18,931 nt of DNA, taken from NCBI GenBank assembly GCA_003660865.1, contig QMVA01000006.1, forward strand, positions 1 through 18,931, written 5' to 3'. Positions within the stretch are counted from its first letter, which is position 1; each line of letters begins with the position of its first letter. The notes under the pieces are model-generated. The model worked only from the letters and a program-made list of their open reading frames with translations. It had not been told where the DNA came from and did not search any database. Made by a program: the position numbers and the translations under genes. This document shows, one piece after another, positions 7,412 to 14,077 of the stretch. This stretch comes from Candidatus Nanohalarchaeota archaeon (GTDB lineage Archaea > EX4484-52 > B79-G9).

Positions 7412-7510
7412 GCGCACACAAGATACACCACAGTAACATAAACCGAAAAAACACAGGTGTGCGCTTGAGCGAAGCGAAACGCACTTAATCGCCAGCCTTC
7501 TACAAGGCTG
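7412..7510 (+). promoter_or_regulatory. Structured spacer upstream of eS4 with competing stems and a repeated hairpin
   Basis: Three pairings can be read. GCGCACAC (7412-7419) pairs with GTGTGCGC (7457-7464): 8 bp over a 37-nt loop. GTGCG (7459-7463) can instead pair with CGCAC (7480-7484), enclosing CTT/AAG; because both use 7459-7463, they exclude each other. CAGCCTT (7493-7499), loop CTAC, AAGGCTG (7504-7510) is a perfect 7-bp hairpin of the kind also found before uS5 and before the zinc-ribbon gene. This looks like a processing or translation-control site; no binding protein can be named. Confidence 0.5.
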
Positions 7511-7531
7511 AAAACAAAAGAGTTGAAAATC

Positions 7532-8239
7532 ATGCACTTAAAAAGACTAGCAGCACCAAAACACTTTCCCATAAGAAAAAAAGAATACAAATTCACAACA
7601 AACCCCAGAGCAGGACCCCACCAAAAAAAACAGTGCATCCCAATCCAAATAATACTAAGAGATATACTAAAAGTCGCAGCAACTGCCAAAGAAGCAAAAA
7701 AAATACTCAAAAACAAAGACCTCCTAATAGACGAGAAATCCCGAAAAGACCCCGGATACCCAGTAGGCCTCATGGACGTAATCGCAATCCCGAAAACGAA
7801 AAAATACTACCGAATAATCCCGAAAAAAGGCAAGCTAACCCTCATAGAAATACCAAAAGAAAAATCAACAATCAAACTATGCAAAATCACAGGTAAAACA
7901 ACAACAAAAAACAATATCACCCAACTAAACCTCCACGACTCAAGAAATATACTAATAAAAAACGAAAAAGACGCTAAAGCATACAAAGTCGGCGACACAA
8001 TCGAAATAACGCTGCCTGACCAGCAGATAAAAAAACACCTAAAACTCGAAAAAGGCAACATTGGCCTAATAATCCACGGAAAGCACGAGGGAGAAAACGG
8101 AAAAATAAAAGAGATAAAAAAAATCATGGGTCTCCAGAAAAACAAAGCAACACTTACAACAGCCAAAAAAGACATAGAAACCCTCAAAGACCACATATTC
8201 GTAATAGGAAAAGACAAACCAGAAATAACAATAGAGTGA
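7532..8239 (+). CDS. rps4e: Small subunit ribosomal protein eS4 (S4e)
   Basis: 235 residues, normal archaeal length. Signatures: MHLKRLAAPKHFPI at the N-terminus, then AGPHQKKQCIPIQIILRD, an S4-like RNA-binding part, PVGLMDVIAIPKT, the central domain KLCKITGKTT, and a C-terminal KOW-like part GNIGLIIHGKHEGENGKIKEI with IFVIGK near the end. Specific to Archaea and eukaryotes. The TTG at 7523 is in frame but ATG 7532 matches homologues; GTTGA (7522-7526) takes the place of the usual GTGAY motif and is weaker. The TGA stop lies inside the uL5 ribosome-binding site. Confidence 0.96.
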   Translation: MHLKRLAAPKHFPIRKKEYKFTTNPRAGPHQKKQCIPIQIILRDILKVAATAKEAKKILKNKDLLIDEKSRKDPGYPVGLMDVIAIPKTKKYYRIIPKKGKLTLIEIPKEKSTIKLCKITGKTTTKNNITQLNLHDSRNILIKNEKDAKAYKVGDTIEITLPDQQIKKHLKLEKGNIGLIIHGKHEGENGKIKEIKKIMGLQKNKATLTTAKKDIETLKDHIFVIGKDKPEITIE

Positions 8240-8244
8240 TTCAG

Positions 8245-8760
8245 ATGCCGGACAAAAACCAGATGACAGTAATATACACAAGCAAAGTAACCCTAAGCAT
8301 CTCCACAGGAGAACCCGGCGAAAGTGTGGAAAAAGCATACACCTTAGCAGAAAGACTCACCAGCCAGAAACCAGTACGAACCCTTGCCACAAGAAAAGCG
8401 CGCACATTTCGCATCAGACGCGGCCTTCCCATCGGCGTAAAAGTCACAATGAGAAAAGAAAAAGGAATAGAATTCCTGAAAAAAATCCTTCCGGGCATAG
8501 GTAACCACATAAGCCCCTACAACTTCGACAACAACGGCAATTTCAGCTTCGGCATCAAAGAATACCTATCTATCCCCGGCCAAAAATACGACCCGAAACT
8601 CGGGATGATCGGCATGAACATAAACATCACACTCGAAAGACCGGGCTACAGAATAAAAAGACGCAAAATCAAAAAAGCAAAAATCTCAAAATCCCACAGA
8701 ATAACAAAAGAAGAAGCAATAGAATATGCAAAAACCAACCTCAAAATACAAGTGATGTGA
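8245..8760 (+). CDS. rpl5: Large subunit ribosomal protein uL5 (L5/L11e)
   Basis: 171 residues, archaeal size. Binds 5S rRNA and contacts the P-site tRNA. Visible: KVTLSISTGEPGESVEKA (about 14-31), LTSQKPVRTLATRKARTF, IRRGLPIGVKVTMRKEKG and the C-terminal archaeal GMIGMNINITLERPGYRIKRRK region (split around ERPGYR). GTGAT (8236-8240) overlaps the eS4 stop codon and serves ATG 8245 with 4 nt of spacing; GTG 8236 is in frame but part of that site. Confidence 0.96.
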   Translation: MPDKNQMTVIYTSKVTLSISTGEPGESVEKAYTLAERLTSQKPVRTLATRKARTFRIRRGLPIGVKVTMRKEKGIEFLKKILPGIGNHISPYNFDNNGNFSFGIKEYLSIPGQKYDPKLGMIGMNINITLERPGYRIKRRKIKKAKISKSHRITKEEAIEYAKTNLKIQVM

Positions 8761-8764
8761 TACA

Positions 8765-8989
8765 ATGAGCGACTACAAAAAAACCATGAAAACAATAAAA
8801 TCGAAATCCAAACTACTAAGATTCGAAAAAAATAACATACCTAAAAAAAGAGATCATGGACTGTCACAGGCAGTATGCAGGATATGCGGCAAAAAAGGAA
8901 TGGGTGTAATACGAAAATACAACCTGAACTACTGTAGACGATGCTTCAGAGAATACGCAAAAAGCGCAGGATTCAAAAAATACAACTAA
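8765..8989 (+). CDS. rps14: Small subunit ribosomal protein uS14, zinc-binding, N-terminally extended
   Basis: 74 residues; archaeal uS14 is usually about 50-56. The zinc motif is complete: CRIC (C38, C41) and CRRC (C57, C60), followed by the family ending FREYAKSAGFKKY. Residues 1-28 form a basic extension rich in K. GTGAT (8757-8761) overlaps the uL5 stop and is 3 nt before ATG 8765, which supports the long form. ATG 8786 would shorten the extension but has no such site. Needed late in 30S head assembly. Confidence 0.94.
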   Translation: MSDYKKTMKTIKSKSKLLRFEKNNIPKKRDHGLSQAVCRICGKKGMGVIRKYNLNYCRRCFREYAKSAGFKKYN

Positions 8990-9048
8990 AATAATAATAA
9001 TAATAACATAATAATCAAACAAAAATGAAAAAAACAAGGTGTACAAAA

Positions 9049-9435
9049 ATGATGCATAATCCCCTCTCAGACGCGCTATCCATAATCAAAAATGCAGAAA
9101 AAGCAGGCAATCAGGAATGCACAGTAAAACACGTATCAAACCTGCTAAAAGACACACTAAAAATAATGAACAAACATGGATACATTGGCAACTACAAAGA
9201 AATCGAAGACAACAAAGGCAACCAGATAAAAATAAAATTAATCGGCAAAATAAACGATTGCAAAACAATACTACCCCGACAGCCCATAAAAAAACACGAA
9301 TATGAAAAATGGGAAAAAAGAACCCTCCCCGCAGCAGGCGTAGGCACGCTGATAATTTCAACATCAGAAGGCACAAAAAGCCACCGCGACACAAGAGACC
9401 GCATAGGTGGATTCCTCATAGCATATATATACTAA
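9049..9435 (+). CDS. rps8: Small subunit ribosomal protein uS8 (S8/S15Ae)
   Basis: 128 residues, archaeal length. Core 16S-binding protein. Starts MMHNPLSDALSIIKNAEKAG, contains the archaeal KPRFPVKK-like PRQPIKKHEYEKWEKRTLPAAGVG (split around EKWEKR) and ends GTLIISTSEG, SHRDTRDRIGGFLIAYIY. AAGGTG (9036-9041) precedes ATG 9049 by 7 nt. An in-frame ATG at 9025 would add MKKTRCTK, strikingly like the MRRTRCKK upstream of uL3; neither upstream ATG has a ribosome-binding site, so I take the downstream start. The 59-nt gap before it is AT-rich with an (AAT)n run at 8989-9003. Confidence 0.95.
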   Translation: MMHNPLSDALSIIKNAEKAGNQECTVKHVSNLLKDTLKIMNKHGYIGNYKEIEDNKGNQIKIKLIGKINDCKTILPRQPIKKHEYEKWEKRTLPAAGVGTLIISTSEGTKSHRDTRDRIGGFLIAYIY

Positions 9436-9457
9436 ACACAAAACAACGGTGACCCGG

Positions 9458-9976
9458 ATGGAGACAACAATAACACTATCAGAAAACATCAAACTAAAAA
9501 AGGAAGATATGACAATAACAGTAGAAGGTCCAAACGCCACACTCAAAAAAACCTTCGCACACCCGCGCATCACAATATCACAAAAAGACAACATCGTCAA
9601 AATAAAGACCGACTCTGCCAAAAAAAAAGACAAAGCATCCTTAGGCACATGGACTGCTCACCTCAAAAACATGATTAAAGGCGCAGAAAAAGACTACGAA
9701 TACCACCTAAAAATACTCTACACACACTTCCCAATGACACTAAAACAGGACGCAGACGCAATCATAATCACAAACTTCATGGGTGAAAAAGGCACAAGAA
9801 AAGCACATATAAAAGAAGACGTAAAAGTTAACCTAGGAAAAGAAGAAATAACCATCACCGGACCGTCAAAAGAAAAGGTAGGTCAGACGGCCGCAAACCT
9901 TGAACAGGCATGCAGGGTGAAAAATAAAGACATAAGAATATATCAGGACGGTATCTACATCACAAAAAAAGGATAA
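9458..9976 (+). CDS. rpl6: Large subunit ribosomal protein uL6 (L6/L9e)
   Basis: 172 residues, two repeated alpha/beta domains as usual. Near the GTPase-factor site of the large subunit. Recognisable parts: IKLKKEDMTITVEGPNATLKK (about 11-31, split), TWTAHLKNMIKGAEKDYEY, then NFMGEKGTRKAHIKEDVKVN and GPSKEKVGQTAANLEQACRVKNKD, RIYQDGIYITKKG at the end. ATG 9458 follows GGTGAC (9448-9453); in-frame GTG 9449 is that site. Confidence 0.96.
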   Translation: METTITLSENIKLKKEDMTITVEGPNATLKKTFAHPRITISQKDNIVKIKTDSAKKKDKASLGTWTAHLKNMIKGAEKDYEYHLKILYTHFPMTLKQDADAIIITNFMGEKGTRKAHIKEDVKVNLGKEEITITGPSKEKVGQTAANLEQACRVKNKDIRIYQDGIYITKKG

Positions 9977-9990
9977 AACAGATGATAAAA

Positions 9991-10689
9991 ATGACAAGCA
10001 CCATAATAGACCTGCTCAAAAAGCGCGAGCAAATAAAGAAAAAAAAGCCGCACTTCATAAGAACAGACGCAGGCACCGTAAAACGGCTCCAAAAAAAATG
10101 GAAACGTCCAAGAGGCCGCGACAACAAAATCAGGAGGCGACTAAAAGGTCGTCTTGCAAGCCCAAGCTACAGCTCACCAAAAAAAGTAAAAGGCAGACAC
10201 CCCAACGGTCTCATCGAAATCTTAATCTCAAACCTGAACGATTTAGACAACCTTGACAGCACAGAACACACAATCCGCATCCGTGGCACAATCGGCAACA
10301 AAAAGAAAAGAACCATCATAAAAAAAGCAAAAAAACTCAAACTCCACATACTCAACCCGGGAATAAAACTAAAAACAAAGCCAGTAAAGGAAAAAAAAGA
10401 GAAAAAGAAAGAAACAGAAACCCAAAAGAAACCAGAAAAAACAAAAGAACAGAAAACAACCCCGGAACAATCCGAAAAACAAGATAAGCCTGCAAAAAAA
10501 GAACAGGAACAAGCCAAAGAAAAACCAGAACAGCCTACAAAAGAAAAAAAAGAGAAGCCCAAAAAAGAAAAAAAGCAAACAACAGTCAAAAAAACCGTAA
10601 AAAAAGACACAAAACAGACAGCGACAAAAGCAACACCTAAACCACTAAAAGCTAAAAAAACAGCAGACAAAAGCTCAAAAAACAAGTAA
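9991..10689 (+). CDS. rpl32e: Large subunit ribosomal protein eL32 with about 100-residue charged C-terminal tail
   Basis: 232 residues, against about 125-150 in most Archaea. Residues 1-128 hold the family: FIRTDAGTVKRLQKKWKRPRGRDNKIRRR (split), SSPKKVKGRHPNGL, and the helix/beta end IIKKAKKLKLHILNP. Specific to Archaea and eukaryotes. From about 129 the chain is K, E, P, T and Q only in effect (KEKKEKKKETETQKK, then SEKQDKPAKKEQEQAKEKPE), with an Ala/Thr/Lys end. ATG 9991 follows GATGAT (9981-9986), the same site as before uL23; ATG 9982 lies inside it. Confidence 0.95.
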   Translation: MTSTIIDLLKKREQIKKKKPHFIRTDAGTVKRLQKKWKRPRGRDNKIRRRLKGRLASPSYSSPKKVKGRHPNGLIEILISNLNDLDNLDSTEHTIRIRGTIGNKKKRTIIKKAKKLKLHILNPGIKLKTKPVKEKKEKKKETETQKKPEKTKEQKTTPEQSEKQDKPAKKEQEQAKEKPEQPTKEKKEKPKKEKKQTTVKKTVKKDTKQTATKATPKPLKAKKTADKSSKNK

Positions 10690-10702
10690 CCTAAATCGAT
10701 AA

Positions 10703-10724
10703 TTCAACCATTCACAAGGTTGAA
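10703..10724 (+). repeat. Intergenic hairpin, UCAN-loop family, copy before the zinc-ribbon gene
   Basis: TTCAACC (10703-10709) pairs with GGTTGAA (10718-10724), 7 bp; one A-A mismatch and one T-A pair above it leave the loop TCAC. It is followed by AAAACC, as the eS4 copy is followed by AAAAC. Stem and loop resemble the copies at 7493-7510, 12062-12079 and 12083-12102. Confidence 0.5.
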
Positions 10725-10747
10725 AACCAAAGAAATAATCTGATAAC

Positions 10748-10927
10748 ATGACATCAATAGCATTTTTACACATGGGAAAAGACCACTGCCCACGCTGTGG
10801 AACAATCGGCGACAAAAAAAAAGAAGGCCAGATAGAATACCTAAAATGCCCGTTTTGCGACACAGAATACACAAATGAAATCATATTAAGACTTGGAGAA
10901 AAAGAATTCACACTCGATAACAACTAA
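10748..10927 (+). CDS. Small zinc-ribbon protein of unknown function
   Basis: 59 residues. Two CxxC knuckles, CPRC (C14, C17) and CPFC (C34, C37), 16 residues apart, separated by a beta-like stretch (QIEYLK) and followed by a charged tail ending FTLDNN: a classic one-zinc ribbon. I do not recognise the family; the knuckles recall RNA polymerase, TFIIS-type and ribosomal zinc ribbons. It lies between eL32 and eL19, which are normally adjacent in archaeal clusters. TGAT (10741-10744) is 3 nt before ATG 10748, the same layout as its ribosomal neighbours, and codon use is also the same (A- and C-ending), so it appears to be a resident gene. A second Met at residue 9 is a possible start. Co-expression suggests a role in ribosome assembly or translation, but this is inference. 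Confidence 0.8.
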   Translation: MTSIAFLHMGKDHCPRCGTIGDKKKEGQIEYLKCPFCDTEYTNEIILRLGEKEFTLDNN

Positions 10928-10950
10928 AAAATGAACTGACAGTGATTTAC

Positions 10951-11391
10951 ATGAACGTAAGAAGCCAACGAAACATTGCAAAAAACATCCTGAAAGTAGG
11001 TAGAAACAAAGTATGGATTGACCCGGAGAAGATAAGCGAAATACAGGAAGCCATAACAAAAAATGACGTCCGAAAACACATCAGTGAAGGCTCAATCGCC
11101 GCAAGGCCAATCATAGGCACAAGCACCGCAAGATCAAAAAAAATAAAACTGCAGAAAAAAAAAGGCCAAATGACAGGACATGGTAAAAGAAAAGGAACAA
11201 AAAACGCACGAATACCCTCAAAAAGAATATGGATCACAAAAATTCGCTCACTAAGAAAAGAACTAAACAACCTGAAATCAAAAGACAAAATAAAAACAAG
11301 CGAATACAGGCACCTCTACCTAAAATCAAGCTCTGGTGTCTTCAAAGACAAATCATCCCTTCATCTTTACATAAAAAAAATGAGACAATAA
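10951..11391 (+). CDS. rpl19e: Large subunit ribosomal protein eL19 (L19e)
   Basis: 146 residues, archaeal length. Helical, very basic protein that bridges to the small subunit. Signatures: QRNIAKNILKVGRNKVWIDP (about 5-24), GRKRGT-like GHGKRKGTKNARIPSKRIWI and the C-terminal helices EYRHLYLKSSSGVFKDKSSL (split). GTGAT (10942-10946) is 4 nt before ATG 10951; GTG 10942 is in frame but is the binding site. Confidence 0.96.
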   Translation: MNVRSQRNIAKNILKVGRNKVWIDPEKISEIQEAITKNDVRKHISEGSIAARPIIGTSTARSKKIKLQKKKGQMTGHGKRKGTKNARIPSKRIWITKIRSLRKELNNLKSKDKIKTSEYRHLYLKSSSGVFKDKSSLHLYIKKMRQ

Positions 11392-11416
11392 ACATAAAAT
11401 ATACAATGTGACAATA

Positions 11417-11995
11417 ATGGACGCAAGATATAAACTCAACTTCAAAAAACGAAGAAGCGGCAAGACAAACTACAAAAAGAGGTACAACCTCCTACTTTCA
11501 AAAGAGCCGCGCATAGTCATAAGAATAACAAACAAACAAATAATAATTCAGTCAGTCAAATACAAAGAAAAAGGAGACGAAACCATAGCACAAGCCAACT
11601 CAAAAGAACTAACGTCCTACGGATGGACACAGACACAAAAAAACACACCCTCAGCATACCTCACAGGTCTGCTCTGCGCAAAAAGATCCATAGACAAAAA
11701 AATAAAAACCGCAATCATCGACTTCGGGCTCCACACCACCCACGCAAAAGGCCGCATCTTCGCAGCAGTAAAAGGCATCATTGACGGCGGCATAACCATA
11801 GCACACGACACAGAAAAAGACATATTCCCAGATGAAAAAAGAATCACAGGCACACACCTGAAAAAAGACAGCACAAAAGAATACGAAAAAGTAAAAGAAA
11901 ACATCCTAAAAATGAAAAAAGAAAAAGACACAAAACCAAAAGCAACCAAAAAAACAACTGCAAAACCACCAAAGAAAGAAACCAAAAAGAAATAA
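11417..11995 (+). CDS. rpl18: Large subunit ribosomal protein uL18 with charged C-terminal tail
   Basis: 192 residues. Binds 5S rRNA with uL5. Visible: KKRRSGKTNYKKRYNLLLSKEPRIVIR (split; about 10-36), SAYLTGLLCAKRS, and the archaeal GRIFAAVKGIIDGGITIAH (112-130). After the last family helix (about residue 166) a K/T/P/E stretch of about 26 residues follows (KATKKTTAKPPKKETKKK). ATG 11417 follows GTGAC (11408-11412). Confidence 0.96.
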   Translation: MDARYKLNFKKRRSGKTNYKKRYNLLLSKEPRIVIRITNKQIIIQSVKYKEKGDETIAQANSKELTSYGWTQTQKNTPSAYLTGLLCAKRSIDKKIKTAIIDFGLHTTHAKGRIFAAVKGIIDGGITIAHDTEKDIFPDEKRITGTHLKKDSTKEYEKVKENILKMKKEKDTKPKATKKTTAKPPKKETKKK

Positions 11996-12030
11996 TCACA
12001 GGCTATATAGAGCAAAGCAAACAAGTGACC

Positions 12031-12102
12031 TAAAGCAACGCTTTACAGTCGCTCTGATAACCAACCTTTCAGAAGGTTGTGATTAGCCTTTCAAAAGGTT
12101 GA
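12031..12102 (+). promoter_or_regulatory. Three consecutive hairpins in the spacer upstream of uS5
   Basis: Within the 129-nt gap after uL18: TAAAGC (12031-12036), loop AAC, GCTTTA (12040-12045); CAACCTT (12062-12068), loop TCAG, AAGGTTG (12073-12079); TTAGCCTT (12083-12090), loop TCAA, AAGGTTGA (12095-12102, with two G-U pairs in RNA). The last two belong to the same family as 7493-7510 and 10703-10724. A TATA-like CTATATAG at 12003-12010 could place an mRNA start close to 12031, so the hairpins may form a 5' leader; the promoter is weak evidence only. Confidence 0.5.
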
Positions 12103-12124
12103 CAAAAAAACAAAAGTGAAAAAC

Positions 12125-13087
12125 ATGAGATACGAAAAGGAAACTAAACCCTGGACCCCTAAAACAAGCCTTGGCAAAAAAGTAATAAGCGGGGAAATAA
12201 CATCAATAGAAGAAATATTCAAAAAAAACTATGTAATAAAAGAATCCGAAATCATAGACTACCTCGTACCAAACATCGAAGATGAGATAATCTACATCGG
12301 TGGAATGCCCGGCAAAGGCGGCGGTAAAAAAAGAACACCACTAAGAATCACAACCCGCATGCACCAGTCGGGCAGAAAAAGAACACTGCACGCGCTCGTT
12401 GCAGTAGGCAACAAAGACGGCCTGTTAGGCATCGGTTACGCCACAGGCAAAGACGCCCTAAGCGCAATCACAAAAGCAACAACACAGGCAAAACTCAAAA
12501 TCATTCCAATAAGACGCGGCTGCGGCTCATGGGAATGTGAATGCAGAGGTGCACACTCAATCCCATTCAAAACACAGGGAAAAGTAGGTTCCGTAAAAGT
12601 ACGCTTAATACCTGCCCCGCGCGGCATCGAACTATGCGTAGCACCCGAAATTAAAAAAATAATCCGACTTGCAGGCATCCGCGACCTGTGGACAAAATCA
12701 ATGGGACAAACAGACACACGAATAAACTTCGTAATGGCAAACTTCAGCGCACTAAAAAACCTCAATAAACTAAAAACAACCCCGGAATCAATAAAAACAA
12801 CAGGCATGATTGAAGGCCCAAACACCGCAATAACCCGGCCAGAACCAGTAAAAGAAGAATCAGAACCAGAAGAAACATCAGAACCAGAAAAACAGTCAAA
12901 AGAAAAAGAAACACCAAAAGATACCAAAAAAGAAGATACTCAAACTGAAACAAAAAAAGAACAAAAAGAAACTACAAAAACAGAGAAAGAAGAAAATCAA
13001 ACTGAAACAAAAAAAGAACAAAAAGAAACAGCAAAAACTAAAAAACAGGAAGACAAACCAAAAAAAGAAACAAAGACAAAAAAATAA
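12125..13087 (+). CDS. rps5: Small subunit ribosomal protein uS5 with about 80-residue charged C-terminal tail
   Basis: 320 residues; archaeal uS5 is usually 200-235. The double-stranded-RNA-binding-like N-domain (about 45-115: IGGMPGKGGGKKRTPLRI split, LVAVGNKDGLLGIGYATGKD) and the archaeal CGSWECECRGAHSIPF segment (133-148) are present, then VRLIPAPRGIELCVA. It forms the mRNA entry channel with uS3. Residues about 239-320 are K/E/T/Q/P-rich and contain an imperfect 19-residue tandem repeat (QTETKKEQKET twice). ATG 12125 follows GTGAA (12116-12120); GTG 12116 is in frame but part of that site. Confidence 0.96.
   Translation: MRYEKETKPWTPKTSLGKKVISGEITSIEEIFKKNYVIKESEIIDYLVPNIEDEIIYIGGMPGKGGGKKRTPLRITTRMHQSGRKRTLHALVAVGNKDGLLGIGYATGKDALSAITKATTQAKLKIIPIRRGCGSWECECRGAHSIPFKTQGKVGSVKVRLIPAPRGIELCVAPEIKKIIRLAGIRDLWTKSMGQTDTRINFVMANFSALKNLNKLKTTPESIKTTGMIEGPNTAITRPEPVKEESEPEETSEPEKQSKEKETPKDTKKEDTQTETKKEQKETTKTEKEENQTETKKEQKETAKTKKQEDKPKKETKTKK
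12941..13029 (+). repeat. 57-bp tandem repeat in the uS5 tail
   Basis: A 32-bp identical segment starting CAAACTGAAACAAAAAAAG occurs at 12941-12972 and again at 12998-13029, offset 57 bp (19 codons). The repeated unit encodes QTETKKEQKET plus diverged residues. It points to growth of the tail by slippage or unequal crossing-over. Confidence 0.85.
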
Positions 13088-13099
13088 AAGGTAACAAAA

Positions 13100-13531
13100 A
13101 TGTACGCAGCAATAAGAATCCGGGGAACAGCAAACATCACAAAAGAAATACGAGACACAATACATATGCTACGCCTAAACAAACCTAACCATTGCATAGT
13201 CATCCCCGAAACAGACACAAACAAAGGCATGCTCAAAAAGGTAAAAGACTACATAACATGGGGCGAAATAGACCAAAAAACCCTCGAAGTACTCATTGCC
13301 AAACGCGCAAAAATATCCTCAACAAAAAAACCAGACCCAAAAAACCTAAAAACAATAACAGAACAAATCAAAAAAGGACAAATAAAAGAATCCGGTATCA
13401 AGCCAGTATTCCAACTATCACCCCCAAGAAAAGGCTTCGAAAGAAAAGGAATAAAAAAGACATTCAACCAGGGCGGTGCACTCGGCTACCGCAAAGACAA
13501 CATAAACACACTCATCCAGAAAATGCTATAA
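13100..13531 (+). CDS. rpl30: Large subunit ribosomal protein uL30 (L30/L7e)
   Basis: 143 residues, archaeal length. The ferredoxin-like core is visible at the N-terminus (YAAIRIRGTANITKEIRDTI, then MLRLNKPNHCIVIPET), followed by GMLKKVKDYITWGEI and the archaeal C-terminal part FQLSPPRKGFERKGIKK (about 104-120) that binds rRNA. ATG 13100 follows AAAGGTAA (13087-13094), a different ribosome-binding site from most neighbours. uL15 follows after 22 nt. Confidence 0.96.
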   Translation: MYAAIRIRGTANITKEIRDTIHMLRLNKPNHCIVIPETDTNKGMLKKVKDYITWGEIDQKTLEVLIAKRAKISSTKKPDPKNLKTITEQIKKGQIKESGIKPVFQLSPPRKGFERKGIKKTFNQGGALGYRKDNINTLIQKML

Positions 13532-13553
13532 ATATTCATACTCAAGTGATACA

Positions 13554-14045
13554 ATGACCACAAATAAAAAAAGTAAATGCAACAAACTCCGCGGCTCAAG
13601 AACCCATGGTTGGGGCAGCCCGAAAAAGCATAGGGGCGCAGGCTCAAGAGGTGGTGTAGGAAACGCAGGCGCAGGCAAAAAAGGCCAGCAGAACATGACA
13701 ACAATACACAAAAAAGGCACCAGAATAGGGAACTACGGATTCAAAAGACCACCCACAACCATAAACAATCCAAAAACAATCAACTTAGACGACCTCGAAA
13801 AACACATAAGCTTATACATCGCAAAAGGATGCGCAAAACAAACCAAAGACACAACAGAAATCAACGCAGCCAAACTCGGCTACGACAAAATACTTGCAAG
13901 AGGAAAACCCTCACTCAAACTAAAAATAACAGCAAAAGAATTCTCCAAAAGCGCAGAAGAAAAAATAAAAAAAGCGGGTGGAGAAACAATAACAACAACC
14001 AGACAAAAAGAGACGCAGGATAAAAAAGAGCCACCAAAAAAATAA
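13554..14045 (+). CDS. rpl15: Large subunit ribosomal protein uL15 (L15/L27Ae)
   Basis: 163 residues. The Gly/Arg-rich archaeal start is clear: KLRGSRTHGWGSPKKHRGAG and GGVGNAGAGKKG, then GNYGFKRPP and the C-terminal fold with GYDKILARGKPSLKLKITAKEFS (split). It makes long contacts with 23S rRNA. The last 18 residues are K/E/P/Q-rich (RQKETQDKKEPPKK). GTGAT (13546-13550) is 3 nt before ATG 13554. Confidence 0.96.
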   Translation: MTTNKKSKCNKLRGSRTHGWGSPKKHRGAGSRGGVGNAGAGKKGQQNMTTIHKKGTRIGNYGFKRPPTTINNPKTINLDDLEKHISLYIAKGCAKQTKDTTEINAAKLGYDKILARGKPSLKLKITAKEFSKSAEEKIKKAGGETITTTRQKETQDKKEPPKK

Positions 14046-14077
14046 CATAAACACCCTAACAAGACAGCGTGAACAAA

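Noticed and set aside
8989..9015. AT-rich (AAT)n run before uS8 as a promoter
   Set aside because: No BRE/TATA pattern like those at 212 and 16316; it looks like a simple repeat.
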